This document shows, piece after piece, positions 1-10,700 of a stretch of 28,517 nt of DNA. Location: assembly GCA_905182985.1 (NCBI GenBank), contig CAJJDN010000077.1, positions 355,961 to 384,477 on the forward strand. The letters are read 5' to 3'. This DNA comes from Paramecium sonneborni. Lineage: Eukaryota > Ciliophora > Oligohymenophorea > Peniculida > Parameciidae. Positions within the stretch are counted from its first letter, which is position 1; each line of letters starts with the position of its first letter. A model generated the notes under the pieces. The model worked only from the letters and a program-made list of their open reading frames with translations. It was not told the origin of the DNA and did not search any database. The position numbers and the translations under genes are program-made.

Positions 1-63
1 TATATATAACATAATATATCTAAATATTATATAAATATATTGTATAAATATTATATATATTAT

Positions 64-1475
64 TCATTCAATCCATACTGTCTTAATATTTGCAAAGTTT
101 TATACTCCCCATTCTCCACATTCTCTTCCATAACCAGATCCTTTAACTCCTCCAGATGGTAATCTTTAATCTGATTTAACTACTTCATTTACAAAGACCA
201 TTCCTGCATCTAAATTATTAACAAATAATTCAATTTCTTTTTTATCATTGCTGACTACAACTGCACCTAATCCAAAAGATGTGTTATTTGCAATGTTCAA
301 TATTTCATCATTACTATTAGCTTTAATTAAAGTGAACAATGGTCCAAATGTTTCTTCTTTAGCCAATACATTGCCTTCTTCAACTTCTACTACTGTTGGG
401 ATGATATAATTTTCATTTTCCTTTAATCTTTTTCCTCCATAAAGTACTTTTGCTCCTTCATCTACGCCTCTATTTATTTAGTTTAATATATTAATTATTA
501 AATCTTCTCTTGCCATAGGTCCTAAATCTGTATTCTCTTATAATGGATCACCTATTTTCAATTTCTATAAGCCTTGAATTAATTTCTCTTTAAAAATATC
601 ATAATATTAAAAATGAACTATGAATCTCTTTGCTGAAAAACATACCTATCCACAATTTGCTACTCTTGATTTTAAAGCTAATTGTACTGCTAATTCAACA
701 TTTGCATTTTATAATACACAAAATGGATCTGATCCTCCTAATTCCAATACACTTCTTTTTAAATATTTACCAGCTGTTGCTCCTATTATTGAACCTGCAC
801 TACTAGATCCTGTAAATGATACACCTTAAATCTAAGGATGTCCCATCACTTATTCTAATTATTATCCTGTTGTAAATGCATTCTAAAAGATATTCCCATC
901 AAATCCAGCTGATGTAAATAACTCTTATAATGCTAATCCACAAAGTCCTGTTGAATCAGAAGGTCTATGAATTACTGCATTACCTAATACTAACATTGGT
1001 ATTATTGGCTTAAAACCTAATCAATCTATCAATTATCATACATAACCAAAAAGGAAAATTAAAAGGTGATATTGAATATATTGTACCTATAGGACTATAT
1101 TAAACATAACTATTCTTAGCCTCTGTTTTTACTCTCTAAGGTTGTAAATATTTATTTATATTTTCAGCATAATATTTACAATAGTTCTATGATTTCTTTA
1201 CTTCTCCTATTGATTATGTTATTGGTTTCCCTATCTCATAAGATATTAATTTAGCATACTTTTCTTAATTCTAACCTAATAAATCAGCCAGTCTATTTAT
1301 ATTACTATTTTTACTTCAATAATTTATCTGATCTCGTTTAATAATTACTATTCTTGTTTACTTAATATCCTTCCTTTGATTATTATATCACCTAATTTAA
1401 TTCCTAATCATTTAAAAATTTGAATTCCCCTAATACTTATTTTGTAGCTGGATTTTTTGATATAAATTATCTCAT
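64..1475 (-). CDS. Aldehyde dehydrogenase, succinate-semialdehyde dehydrogenase type
   Basis: NAD(P)-dependent oxidation of an aldehyde to an acid; the closest subfamily by motif is the short succinate-semialdehyde dehydrogenase (YneI/Sad-like), which closes the GABA shunt. Seen directly: N-terminal KNPATKQVLGEF, the FNFPFW cofactor-region motif, LELGGSDPF carrying the general-base Glu, [12 protein letters not shown] with the catalytic Cys near residue 263, KEETFGP, and the C-terminal [13 protein letters not shown] signature. Two introns, 1293-1314 (22 nt) and 1017-1041 (25 nt), leave 1365 nt, giving 454 aa, the usual length for this subfamily. Without intron removal the gene looks frameshifted twice. 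TAA and TAG encode Gln throughout; the stop is TGA at 64-66. The start ATG at 1475 is the first that precedes the NPAT motif. No organelle targeting signal is obvious. The exact substrate is inferred from family resemblance only. Confidence 0.9.
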
Positions 1476-2018
1476 TTTTCCGATTCTTATTATCTTATTA
1501 TATGATAATTATTAATAAATATATATTAAACTATAAATAAATATACTAAATATTGATACTATTAACTATTTCATTATTTTTTTAGATTCAAATTCATTTT
1601 TTTTTTTTCAATACAATTTTCCTATATTTACTCAATTTCATTTTACAAAATTTATTTGTAATTTATTTTATATCAAATAACTCATCTAGTAAAATTATAC
1701 CATTAAACTTAATTTATTTACCATATTTGAAATTCAAATTACTTCTTAAGAAAGTAAAAATACTTTATTTATCATTTTTTCATTAATATATTTATTGAAC
1801 AAAAAAATATTTTGAGAAAATTTATAATAAAATAAAGCAAATAATTGATTATTTCTTCATGAGAAATTTTAAACTTAATTTAAATCTATTAATAACATCA
1901 ATATTCTAGAAATATAATTTAATCAATTGAGTTAAACAGAATTAAAACAAATATATTAAAATTTTGCATTTTTAAAGATTAATATAATTTCTGTAATTCT
2001 ATTAATAAAAATAAAAAA
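1476..2018. other. Divergent intergenic region
   Basis: This 543-bp A/T-rich stretch lies between the start codons of the minus-strand dehydrogenase and the plus-strand gene at 2019, so it should hold both promoters. It is long for a Paramecium spacer. I see homopolymer T and A runs (for example around 1598-1610) but no recognisable gene, RNA or repeat in it. Confidence 0.5.
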
Positions 2019-3312
2019 ATGATTAACTTTGATACATCAAATTACAATATTGGTGTATAAATACCTGCTATTAATTATAACCCAGGTATTTAAATATTCC
2101 AAATGTTCTCATACATATAGCAATGTGGTATTGATCCTTCATAGATTGATTTGACAATTGATGGATAATACATTTTTGACATTTCAGATTAGAATTTCAT
2201 TTCATAATATTTTAACCAAGATACAACGTTGTATATATTACCTAAACAACAACAACAACAAGCACAACCAACATTTTAGGTCTGGGTTGATGGATAACAA
2301 GTATTATCATAATAATTACAAAATATGCCCATAAGTGAGGTATATATATTATTGAATATCAAATAGTTGTTATAAGGTCTGAATTTAGGAACAAATTATA
2401 ATATTGATTTTTATGATGGAAATGGTCAATTATTAATGTAAAATGCTAATCAATAGTCTAATTTATACGATTATGCAAATGGATAGTAACTTGTAAACAT
2501 AAATTTGACAACATTATAAATTCAAAATAATCCTAATTCTAATTTTGGTTCTAATCCTAATATTGGTTCTAATCCTGGCGGGAAAACTGGATCTTCATTG
2601 TAATAAGATTATATTAAACATTAGTAATGATGCTTCAAAACTTCTTGAATCATTGATTTTGCTTAAGAATGTGAGTTTATTGATAGATCCAAATGGTTAA
2701 TTTGCTGTTTATAAATTTCATTTCCCAACTTTAGTTTAAGGATATCTTTAAAGAAGTAAAGGAAAAGACCCTTCATCTTTTCATGGCATACATAACTATG
2801 ATTGGGTTAAAAAACATGATATTTAGTATTGCTCTTTAGATGATTATGGATTTGCTATTGCTTGGGGAGATGGAAATATAAGTTCAGTTAAAATAAAATA
2901 ATAGTGATTATTATTATATAAAAAGTAATGAAAATAACGATGTATAAATTTCCATGTTTTATATGGATTCATTATTCTTTAATATTATAATCTATATATA
3001 AAGAATATAAATCTATTAATTATTGACACAGGAGTAACAGGATTATAATCTGTCTATTAATAAATATAATAAAGTTAAAATGTAAGATCATCAAATAGAT
3101 GTGGTAGTTGAATTTAAACATTTAAAAGCTGATGAATAAACGATTCTGAGCTCTGAGGGGATTTAATTGGATCAGGATATGATTTAATTTTTAAAAAATT
3201 TTTAGTGATCAAGAATTTAAAAAATCTATATTAAAAAGAATCTTAGTCACTTAATGATTTTATTAAAGGTAGAAATTAATAAGATGAACCACTTTTAAAA
3301 AAATTATAATGA
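2019..3312 (+). CDS. Unrecognised protein, Gln/Asn-rich N-terminal half; exon model incomplete
   Basis: I do not recognise this protein. The first part is clear: ATG at 2019, an intron at 2340-2366 (27 nt), a CAA-encoded Gln run near 2248-2262, an Asn/Pro/Ser/Gly repeat (SNPNIGSNPG) near 2560-2580, and a second intron at 2600-2624 (25 nt). Removing the second intron carries the frame past a TGA at 2628 into a hydrophilic segment containing YGFAIAWGDGN and reaching a TGA at 2905-2907. Further coding-like text follows (EFKHLKADEQTIL, then GDLIGSGYDLIFKKF near 3165-3200 in a different frame) and ends with KGRNQQDEPLLKKLQ before TGA at 3310-3312. I could not join the parts after 2905 with a convincing intron, and a one-base shift is needed near GGGG at about 3157. 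It may be one gene with errors, a decayed gene, or two adjacent genes. Confidence 0.45.
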
Positions 3313-3324
3313 AAACAATAAAAA

Positions 3325-4175
3325 ATGGAATTTAATAATTTATTTTATACTTAATATGATAATGAATATACATATTTAACAAAATTGTTGCCAGACCTAT
3401 TGAAATATATGAAATTTATAGATCAATGGTTGCATCTGATTTTCAAATTATTTTCATCACCTTAGTATTGTTGATGAAATATTTAAAGATACCATATATA
3501 AATAATATTATATAGTACATAAGAAATATTAATACCATTTATATAGATGATAATAACTTCAAGACACTATTATTATAATTTCAACGTAGATATATCTTAA
3601 TAAATCTTCTAATTATTAAATCAGCACTTAGAATAAAAGAATTAGATCATAGTAAATATCAATTTCTCAATAAACTATAAATAATTTCTATTAAAAATAT
3701 TAATAAATAAGATTTAGATTTTTGTATTTGGTGAGGAAATTCGATATTAATTTGATATAACTAGTTGTTGTGTACTTAGAATACATTTAAAAAAACATAT
3801 TGTAAAACCTTTATAGCATGAGCAGGATTTTTACTCATAAATTTAATCAATATTCTTTATGAAGGGATAGGTCAAGTGAAAATTAATCAATAATAATTGG
3901 ATAATTGGGATTGAGTGCACCTTTTTAAGTTATGGAAATAGGTCATAAAGGATTTTTTTAAGTAATTCATTTAATAATAGATGAATATTACGAAATAAAT
4001 TTGATTATCTTAAAATTATGAAGATTGGGGAAACACATCTTTTTTTGAAGAATTGTATTCAAATCTAATGACAGGAATTTATAATAGTTAAAGATAAATA
4101 ATTTCAGCACCTCTTAAAATAGTTTCTGCAATTCATGATACTTATGAAAGTGGAATTAATACTGTTAAATAATGA
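3325..4175 (+). CDS. Unrecognised protein, multi-exon; model approximate
   Basis: Coding-like segments in all three plus frames run from an ATG at 3325 to a TGA at 4173-4175. Readable pieces are MEFNNLFYTQYDNEYTYLTK at the start, ARPIEIYEIYRSMVASDFQ near 3390-3445, HHLSIVDEIFKDTIYKQYY near 3457-3510, a stretch with GLSAPFQVMEIGHKGFFQ near 3910-3963, and a C-terminus with YSNLMTGIYNSQRQII and SAIHDTYESG (about 4050-4165). The frame changes imply several small introns, for example one starting GTAATTC at about 3963, that I could not fix unambiguously. The order 'PIxIxxxYxSM ... GxxxxFF ... xxGIxxxxxxxxxPLK' faintly recalls the C-terminal part of VPS13-type lipid transfer proteins, but the resemblance is too weak to name it. 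It ends 28 bp from the convergent gene at 4204. Confidence 0.35.
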
Positions 4176-4203
4176 ATTAAATGAAAATGTATATATATAT
4201 GGA

Positions 4204-7200
4204 TCATTTTTATCCAATTTATAATTATTCGCTAAAAGATTCAAAGTTTAATTGTATTTCATTATCTATTTAGAAACTTAATTCACTAGGTTCAATTAAA
4301 TCTTATGCAGTTTATTCATTGTTCTCATTACTTAATGATTTTTCAGATTTATTAATCTTTATTAAAATAAATAATATAATTACTCTTTTATCATTTTTAC
4401 GAGCTAAGATTTCTTTTTATTTCGAACTTAAATCATTGAAATATTTACAAATTATTTCCTGATAATTTTGACAAAACATAACATGATTATTTATTTATTA
4501 AATATCTTAATTATTATTTTTATTATTATTATTGCCATTTCTAATAAATAATTCCTTCAGTTTTGCAGTAATTATAACTAATGAATCAATAAAATAAATG
4601 GCCAAATTATAAAATATTATTATGGAATAAATATATCCTTCAAAATTTATCTATGTTTCAACAATATAAAAACTTGATTTAAATAATATTATTTACATTA
4701 ATAAAAACAAAATATTTAAGCATAAATATTGAGATAATTATTTTATTTATCTTCTATATTCTTTAGGTTTTATTTGAATTCTCAATAAAGGATACATTTA
4801 AGAATATACAATCGTAATTAACAAATTGAAAAAAATTTAAAATGTCATAATCATAGATTTCCTATTATTTATCATAATTATATATACATGAGTTGAGTAG
4901 AAAGATTTCTTAATATAAATGCACATACAAAAATAAAAGTTGCTATAATTGTAACATATTACTATTAATTTTCATTTTTTGATATTAAGTTTCTTCCATA
5001 TGTGAAAATTAGATTGATAACAATTGTTATTGAACAAAAGATTTCAACTACTTAAGTAATTTTAAATAGTTTTTCATAAATTAAATCAGCTTTTTTTTCG
5101 GAAATAATTTAAGTAGAAAATACAAATATTTTTTCGTTTTGATCATCAGATTCTTCTTCTAAATCATCACTTTAAATGTTTTAAATTTATTCTTATTAAC
5201 TTAATACTAATTCAGTATCTAATTATTGATGGTGTTAGTTTTATTGTATTTCTCCCTAAATTTTTTCTTTTAATTTTTTATATAAATGATGAATTTTATA
5301 TACTTTTTTTTTTTATGGAAAGACTATAGGTTATTAATCATCGTAATTTTATAAAACATTATTGATTTTTAAAATGCTTGATTTACATTGAATCATTAGA
5401 TTTTTCAAATTACTTAACTTCAAATAAATTTCACCTTTTTTTTTTTTCACTATAGTTACTCCAATAGCATATTATTATGCTAGCAATACAAAAAATAATA
5501 TTAGGATAAATAGTAATAATGGCCAAACTATAGCTAATAAAATTTATAAGTATTCATTAGATGTATTTTAGTAAAATAGTTGATAAGGAGAAAATGTATA
5601 TAAAAATAGAACTTGAGCTAATTTAATTTTATTTTCAAAGTCTCTTAAAATTACTATTATTTTATATATAAGACCTTTTACACTTATTGCTTAATTATTA
5701 CATTAAATGAAGCAATTTAATTTGTTTGATAATTCTAAGAATTATTATATATTATTGGTTGTTTATATTTATTTATAGCCTAAGGGGCTACTTAAAGAAA
5801 GAAATAGCAATTTTTCATTTTGGTGCATAAGTGAAGGCATTATTGAATTTAATTATAAATTAAGATTTCCTTATGAGTTCTCTTTTTCTAAATTTTACAT
5901 ATACTGACCAAGATGTTAATGACATTAATTCCATTTATAGTAAGAGAAAAAAGGATTGTGAAATCTTTTAAGTGATGCTAAAGAATCTATTTAGAATTAA
6001 TAATTCATAAAATTCATGTATCCAACAAAAGAGTTATTAAGATTGCAATATTCGAAAATATTATTTTTATAAGTTAAATCAATATATCCTGTAGCTCCAC
6101 AAAATTATTCTGATGATCTTAAAGTATTATCCATAGATTAAAATTTAATTGAATCTACAACAATGCTTAATAATCCAACATAAAAATATTCAGATTAAAA
6201 ATGTTTAAATACTCCTAAATAAATCCAACTTAATAGTTTAAGTTAGCTTTATTCCTCATAGATTATTAAAAATATGCAGTCTTAATATTCAAATGAATAA
6301 CAAATATTGCCTAATTAATAGTTACAATTAAATACATTTATTTTCATTTACATCTTCCATGAATTAAAAATGATTTCTTATATTAAGCTTATTCATCTTT
6401 TCTTTACCATTAACAATAATAACAATATTTGTTTATCTATCTTGATTTGTTTATCTATCTTGATTATTAAAAATATTTTTGAATATTGAGATTTGATTAT
6501 CAATTTCATTAAAATCTTGATCTTCATAAATTAAACAAAATGTGACACTATTATCATTAACTTTTTCAAATTCAAATATCTATTTATCAATTTATTATCT
6601 TAAAATAATTTCAGTTTCTGATGGATATTCAGAAATTTAATAAAGTGAACTAGATATTATTGGTTTATTTATGATTTACTCTTCAAATTGAGTATAATTA
6701 GTTTATTAATCTTATTAGTTATTTTATAAACAAGATATATCATTTTAAGTTAAATTCTAGTCTTCTTTGAGTTTAGTAATTACGATATTATAAAGATAAA
6801 TATGCTATTATAAGTAATTCTATCCTTATTTGCTTATATTTTTATAAATTAATCCATCATCTTTATTAATGGGCCTATAAAATATATTTGCTTCAGATGA
6901 TTTTAATTTTTCACATAATTCAAAACCCTAAATAAATAATATGATATACACATGGGTAATTTGGATTAAAGTACAAATTAAGCTATTTGGAAGCACGATT
7001 CTTTTATTCTGGAATAAACTCTTAACTCCTCATTTTTTAAATATATTAACTAAATTTATAAAAAATATATCTACTATATAAATACTCTGGATGTTTATCT
7101 AATGTTATATCAATAATAATTATTTATAAAAATTAATCATTTATAATCAATTTAAAATTAAGGAGCCTGTTTAAATCGAATCGATATTTGTTAATTTTAA

Positions 7201-8449
7201 ATTACCACAATCCAATCTAAATTTTTAATGTTAGAATAATTATCCTACTACTTCATTAAGTTTTTAGAATTTTTGTTTAAACTTTAATAATCCATTTCCT
7301 AAAATTATCTTTACGAGTCAAAAAATATTATAAATAAATTATAGTGAATGATACCCAGAAAAAATAGATCCTTCATACTTAGATTGAATTTCCATTAAAA
7401 GATAACTAAATTATAAATAATTTAATTGCATATCGAGTAGAAAATACTTTTTGCAAAATTATGACTAAATACTTTAAAATTATAGTAGGATAATGAAACA
7501 GCTATTTATATTAGTTGATAATTTTAAATTCCTTAATAGCATTGAATTATTATTACATTATCATTAAAATTATTCACCAGTTAATAGATCTAATCGAATT
7601 GTAAAAATATTGAATTTTTCTTTATGTATGTTGTTGTTTATTTCTTTAAACAAAATAAAAATAATAATAGCTTAGTAATACAAATAGTATTATAAATGGC
7701 CAAATTATTTAAAATATATTTTTTCTTTATTTCATTACTAATATAGAATTAAAAAGTAATTCTTTAAATAATTCAATTTTTGGTTAAATAGAAATTCCAT
7801 TTCAAATCTATTTTTCTTTTATCTGATTGAAAATTTAATTAGTTATTGTTATTCTCTAAAAAGAAAAGATTACATTCAAATCAATTTTATTTTTAATATA
7901 TTACTATGCTTAACAATTTATTCTATTTTATCAATTAGTTCATCTTAGTTTTTTCCATTATATAATAAACTGAAAGTTATTGATTAATCTTATGAATCTT
8001 ATATTTAAGAATTGGCTACTTTATTAAGTTCATTCTTTATTAAACTATTTTGTTAATATTTTAGTTGCTTAAGTTGCTTCTCATATGATACAGATCCAAT
8101 AATTATTTTAGTACTTCTTTTTCAACCAAAATTATTTTTATTAAACTAAAATTCTATAAAAAATAATACGACTATTTATTTCAAACAGATGATGAACTTA
8201 TTAATAAAATTAAAGTAATCCTAATATAAATTAATTATAAATAAATATGTTGTAATAATTAGTATTAGAAATTGAAGCTAAAGTTTTCTAATCTTTAAAT
8301 CAATTATTTCAATTATATTTACTACTCTTAATTTACTTAAAAGTTTCATTATAATCTTAAATTTCTTTCTTCTGTGCCTAAAATTTTAGAGTTAATTATT
8401 GATCTAACATTAATTATACTTGATTCCTAAACATTAATATATTTGGCAT
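4204..8449 (-). CDS. Very large multipass membrane protein, probably PAS/Tmc-like family
   Basis: This minus-strand gene is followed through more than 4 kb of Gln-recoded reading frame with tiny introns. Introns I can fix are 6928-6949 (22 nt), 6311-6335 (25 nt) and 4862-4887 (26 nt); each restores the frame. From N to C there is a membrane segment near 7640-7705 (IIWPFIILFVLLSYYYFYF), a soluble region with DKHPEYLYSRYIFYKF near 7080, acidic and Gln/Asn-rich stretches (6850-6450), and a PAS-like region near 6130-5800 with CGATGYIDLTY followed by NSIMPSLMHQNEKLL. A second WP-type membrane segment sits near 5480-5545, then a Lys-rich and acidic cytosolic loop, then about five membrane helices (5060-4590) and a hydrophilic tail ending in TGA at 4204-4206. 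The NxxMPxxxxxH motif plus membrane helices is typical of the large ciliate PAS/tiny-macrocysts-like proteins; that assignment is inference. The start is unresolved: 8449 is one candidate, and coding-like text extends to about 8560. Confidence 0.5.
6430..6465. repeat. Two tandem copies of an 18-bp unit inside the PAS-like gene
   Basis: Positions 6430-6447 and 6448-6465 repeat the same 18-bp unit (TGTTTATCTATCTTGATT). On the minus strand it encodes two in-frame copies of the hexapeptide NQDRQT. The length keeps the frame, so it looks like a neutral in-frame duplication in a hydrophilic linker. Confidence 0.85.
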
Positions 8450-8828
8450 TAAGAAAAACTTATTATGAATCAGTTATTATGAAGAATAAATATTAATATA
8501 ATTTAAAGTTTTGTTTAATAAAAATATTCTACTTCCTTAATTACTTTATCAGATTAGAATAGAAAATTTTATTTGATAAAAATTAATAAATATCATTTTA
8601 TATATCATAATGCGTAAATAAACGTGAGAATCTTGAAACAATAGTTAAGAGTTATTAAAAGTTGAATGTAAATATTAAATTTAATTAAAAAATATAAAAA
8701 GGTAATTGAATTATAAATATAAGTTCTTGTAAGACTTAATATAATAGAATTAAAATAGATATGCCCCTAATATATATTTGATATCAATTCGATCTTAATA
8801 ATCTTAAATAAAAATAATTAATAAAAAT

Positions 8829-9587
8829 TCATTTGAAAATAAAGGCACATTTTTCTATTTCATCTAATTTTGATTAGATTTAAACTTTAATAGATTTTGT
8901 TCTACTTTTTTCAAGTTAAGTGATTTTTTGATTTCTTTCTAATTACAATTAAGAAATTAGATTTATCCTTTTTTATTCAATTTCTTAAAGTCTTTTATTC
9001 ATTTCTAATTTAATTAGTTATTCTTAATCATTAAATTTATTGATGAGTATTTCTTCTTATTAAGCATATTTTTATTTAAGTACTTTTAATTAAGTTTCTT
9101 AACTTTATTTTTATTCAGATTGTGTTCTTTAAATATGATCTTAATTAGCTTCTTTTAGATAAACTTGATACAACTCTGCTTTTAAAAATTCTTTTTAATT
9201 TGATAAATATGTCATAATTTTTTATAAGTTTTGATATTCAGCATTTTATTATCTTTTAAAGAAGAGAGATTTTTAAAGTTGTATTTTTAATTGATGTTAT
9301 AATTATTAAAGTGCTTGAGTTTTTTAAAAGTTAAATTTTAAAAATAATTGAGCAAAGTATTGATTGATTTCATGAATTTATAATTTAGTTTAATATAGAA
9401 TCTTTTATTCTGCTTATTAAAATGATTCAATAATTTCTTCTCTTTGGATGAGATCTCTAATAGTTTTCATTTATAATAATTTAGATTTAACATCATTAGC
9501 TTATTGAAAATCATGATTGATTTAGCAATGAAACATATGTTATTGTGTTAATTTAATAACTATATCCATTTATGATAATTTTAACAT
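8829..9587 (-). CDS. Coiled-coil protein, unrecognised
   Basis: One uninterrupted minus-strand frame of 252 codons (246 if translation starts at the second ATG, 9569) ends in TGA at 8829-8831. From about residue 30 onward it is almost entirely charged or Gln-rich heptad-like sequence, for example IRDLIQREEIIESFQQAEQK, LKVLKQKYAQQEEILINKF and LQEIEQKRINLISQL, so a long coiled coil is expected. No globular domain, membrane helix or signal peptide is visible. It has no intron, unlike most neighbours. The downstream end lies a few hundred bases before the PAS-like gene on the same strand, and the upstream end is 49 bp from the PG-rich repeat gene's stop. Gln is written mostly TAA/TAG, which would hide this gene from a standard-code search. 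A cytoskeletal or ciliary role would fit but is not shown. Confidence 0.8.
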
Positions 9588-9636
9588 AATTATATTAATA
9601 ATATATTTGATTGTAATGATGAAAATATAATGATTA

Positions 9637-10659
9637 TCAATCTGGATATTCAATATCACCAAATTCAGATGGTAATTAATAAGTACCAGGTCCAGGATCT
9701 AAAATGATGAAATATAATTAATTTACAAACTTTATTTCGAATTTAAATAGTTTTTCTTTCTGAAGCTCCAAAACTAAAACCTGAACTGCTTTTTAATCTA
9801 AAATCAGCAATATCTCCTGGAGGATCATAAGTTCCTGGTCCTGGAGTTTTAATAATCCTAATAGATTTATTAGAAGATGGAGAGAATAATGGTGCTTTAT
9901 TGCTGGAATACTTAGAATTAAAATAGTTTCCAGTTTTACTAATACCTCCAACATTATATGCAAAAGGAGAAGGAGTTGTAGATTCCAAATAAATATCTAA
10001 AAAATAAATAAACTAATACGTTTAGCTTTAGTTCTTTCTCCAAATGAAAATTTAATATTAGAGAAAGTATCTTTCAAACTATATGTATTTGGTGCAGGAT
10101 TCTTATTTGGATTTCCATAAATACCAACAGCTTTAGTTTCTTCTCTACCATATCCAAATTTAGTAACTGGTTTAGGTTTAGATTTAATTGTATAAGCAGT
10201 AGGAGGAGGAATATACTTATCAGTTAATTTGGCAAAGTCGAATTTTATACCAAATCCAAAACTGCATGTTCTTTTACCTAATGATGTTCTTATTCTAATA
10301 ATATAAATTAAATTATAATACTAAGAATCATAAAATTATTATTGACAATAACTAGAACGAGGTTTCGAGAATCTTGTAGCTTTAGCAAATGAATATTGTT
10401 ATTTTGATGGAGAATGATTAATCACATCATGAATAACCTTTTTATTAAATTAATCAGCTGTTCTTAATAGTATCATCGATCCTGTATTTCTTGGCCTTCC
10501 ATATAATGTTTCTGCAGCACTAAAAGTCCTTTCAGATGCTGTTCTTGCTCTTGCTTTCTTCTTACTACTTCCTTAAGGACTACTTAATTCTATATTATTC
10601 CCTGATTGTGTCTCTTACTCTTATAATTTATATTGACTATCCAATAATTTCTCAGACAT
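9637..10659 (-). CDS. Sperm-tail PG-rich repeat (SHIPPO/STPGR) protein
   Basis: Predicted axonemal or microtubule-associated protein of the ODF3/CIMAP-like STPGR family. Three introns, 10295-10321 (27 nt), 9997-10019 (23 nt) and 9699-9726 (28 nt), leave 945 nt, giving 314 aa. The start is MSEKLLDSQYKLQE. Diagnostic repeats are IPPPTAYTI, NPAPNTYSLKDTF, KTPGPGTYDPPGDI and VYPGPGTYQLPSEF. They are interleaved with Phe-Gly-rich stretches such as CSFGFGIKF, IKFSFGERTKAK and GFSFGASERKT, the usual partner of PGPGxY in this family. The N-terminal 90 residues are basic and Ser/Thr-rich. In animals such proteins line axonemal doublets or outer dense fibres; in a ciliate an axonemal site is inferred. 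The gene lies 41 bp downstream of the GAF coiled-coil gene on the same strand. Confidence 0.88.
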
Positions 10660-10700
10660 CTTTTATTTTATTATTGTAATAAATTTAATCAAATTTTATA

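Noticed and set aside
1..60. AT-repeat at the window edge as a telomere
   Set aside because: No C4A2/C3A3-type ciliate telomere repeats are present; it is ordinary A/T-rich spacer.
620..829. Open plus-strand frame of about 70 codons
   Set aside because: It lies opposite the catalytic region of the aldehyde dehydrogenase and has no independent support.
1017..1314. Two apparent frameshifts in the aldehyde dehydrogenase gene
   Set aside because: Both vanish when GTA...TAG introns of 25 and 22 nt are removed, and the result is a full-length enzyme.
5448..5459. Suspected frameshift at a 12-base T run in the large membrane protein gene
   Set aside because: Careful counting gives twelve bases, which keeps the minus-strand frame intact.
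5800..6400. Long protein-like open frame on the plus strand (for example VKSIYPVAPQNYSDDLK)
   Set aside because: The minus strand carries one continuous frame with introns through the same bases that links to the rest of the large membrane protein. With TAA/TAG as sense codons, antisense frames stay open easily.
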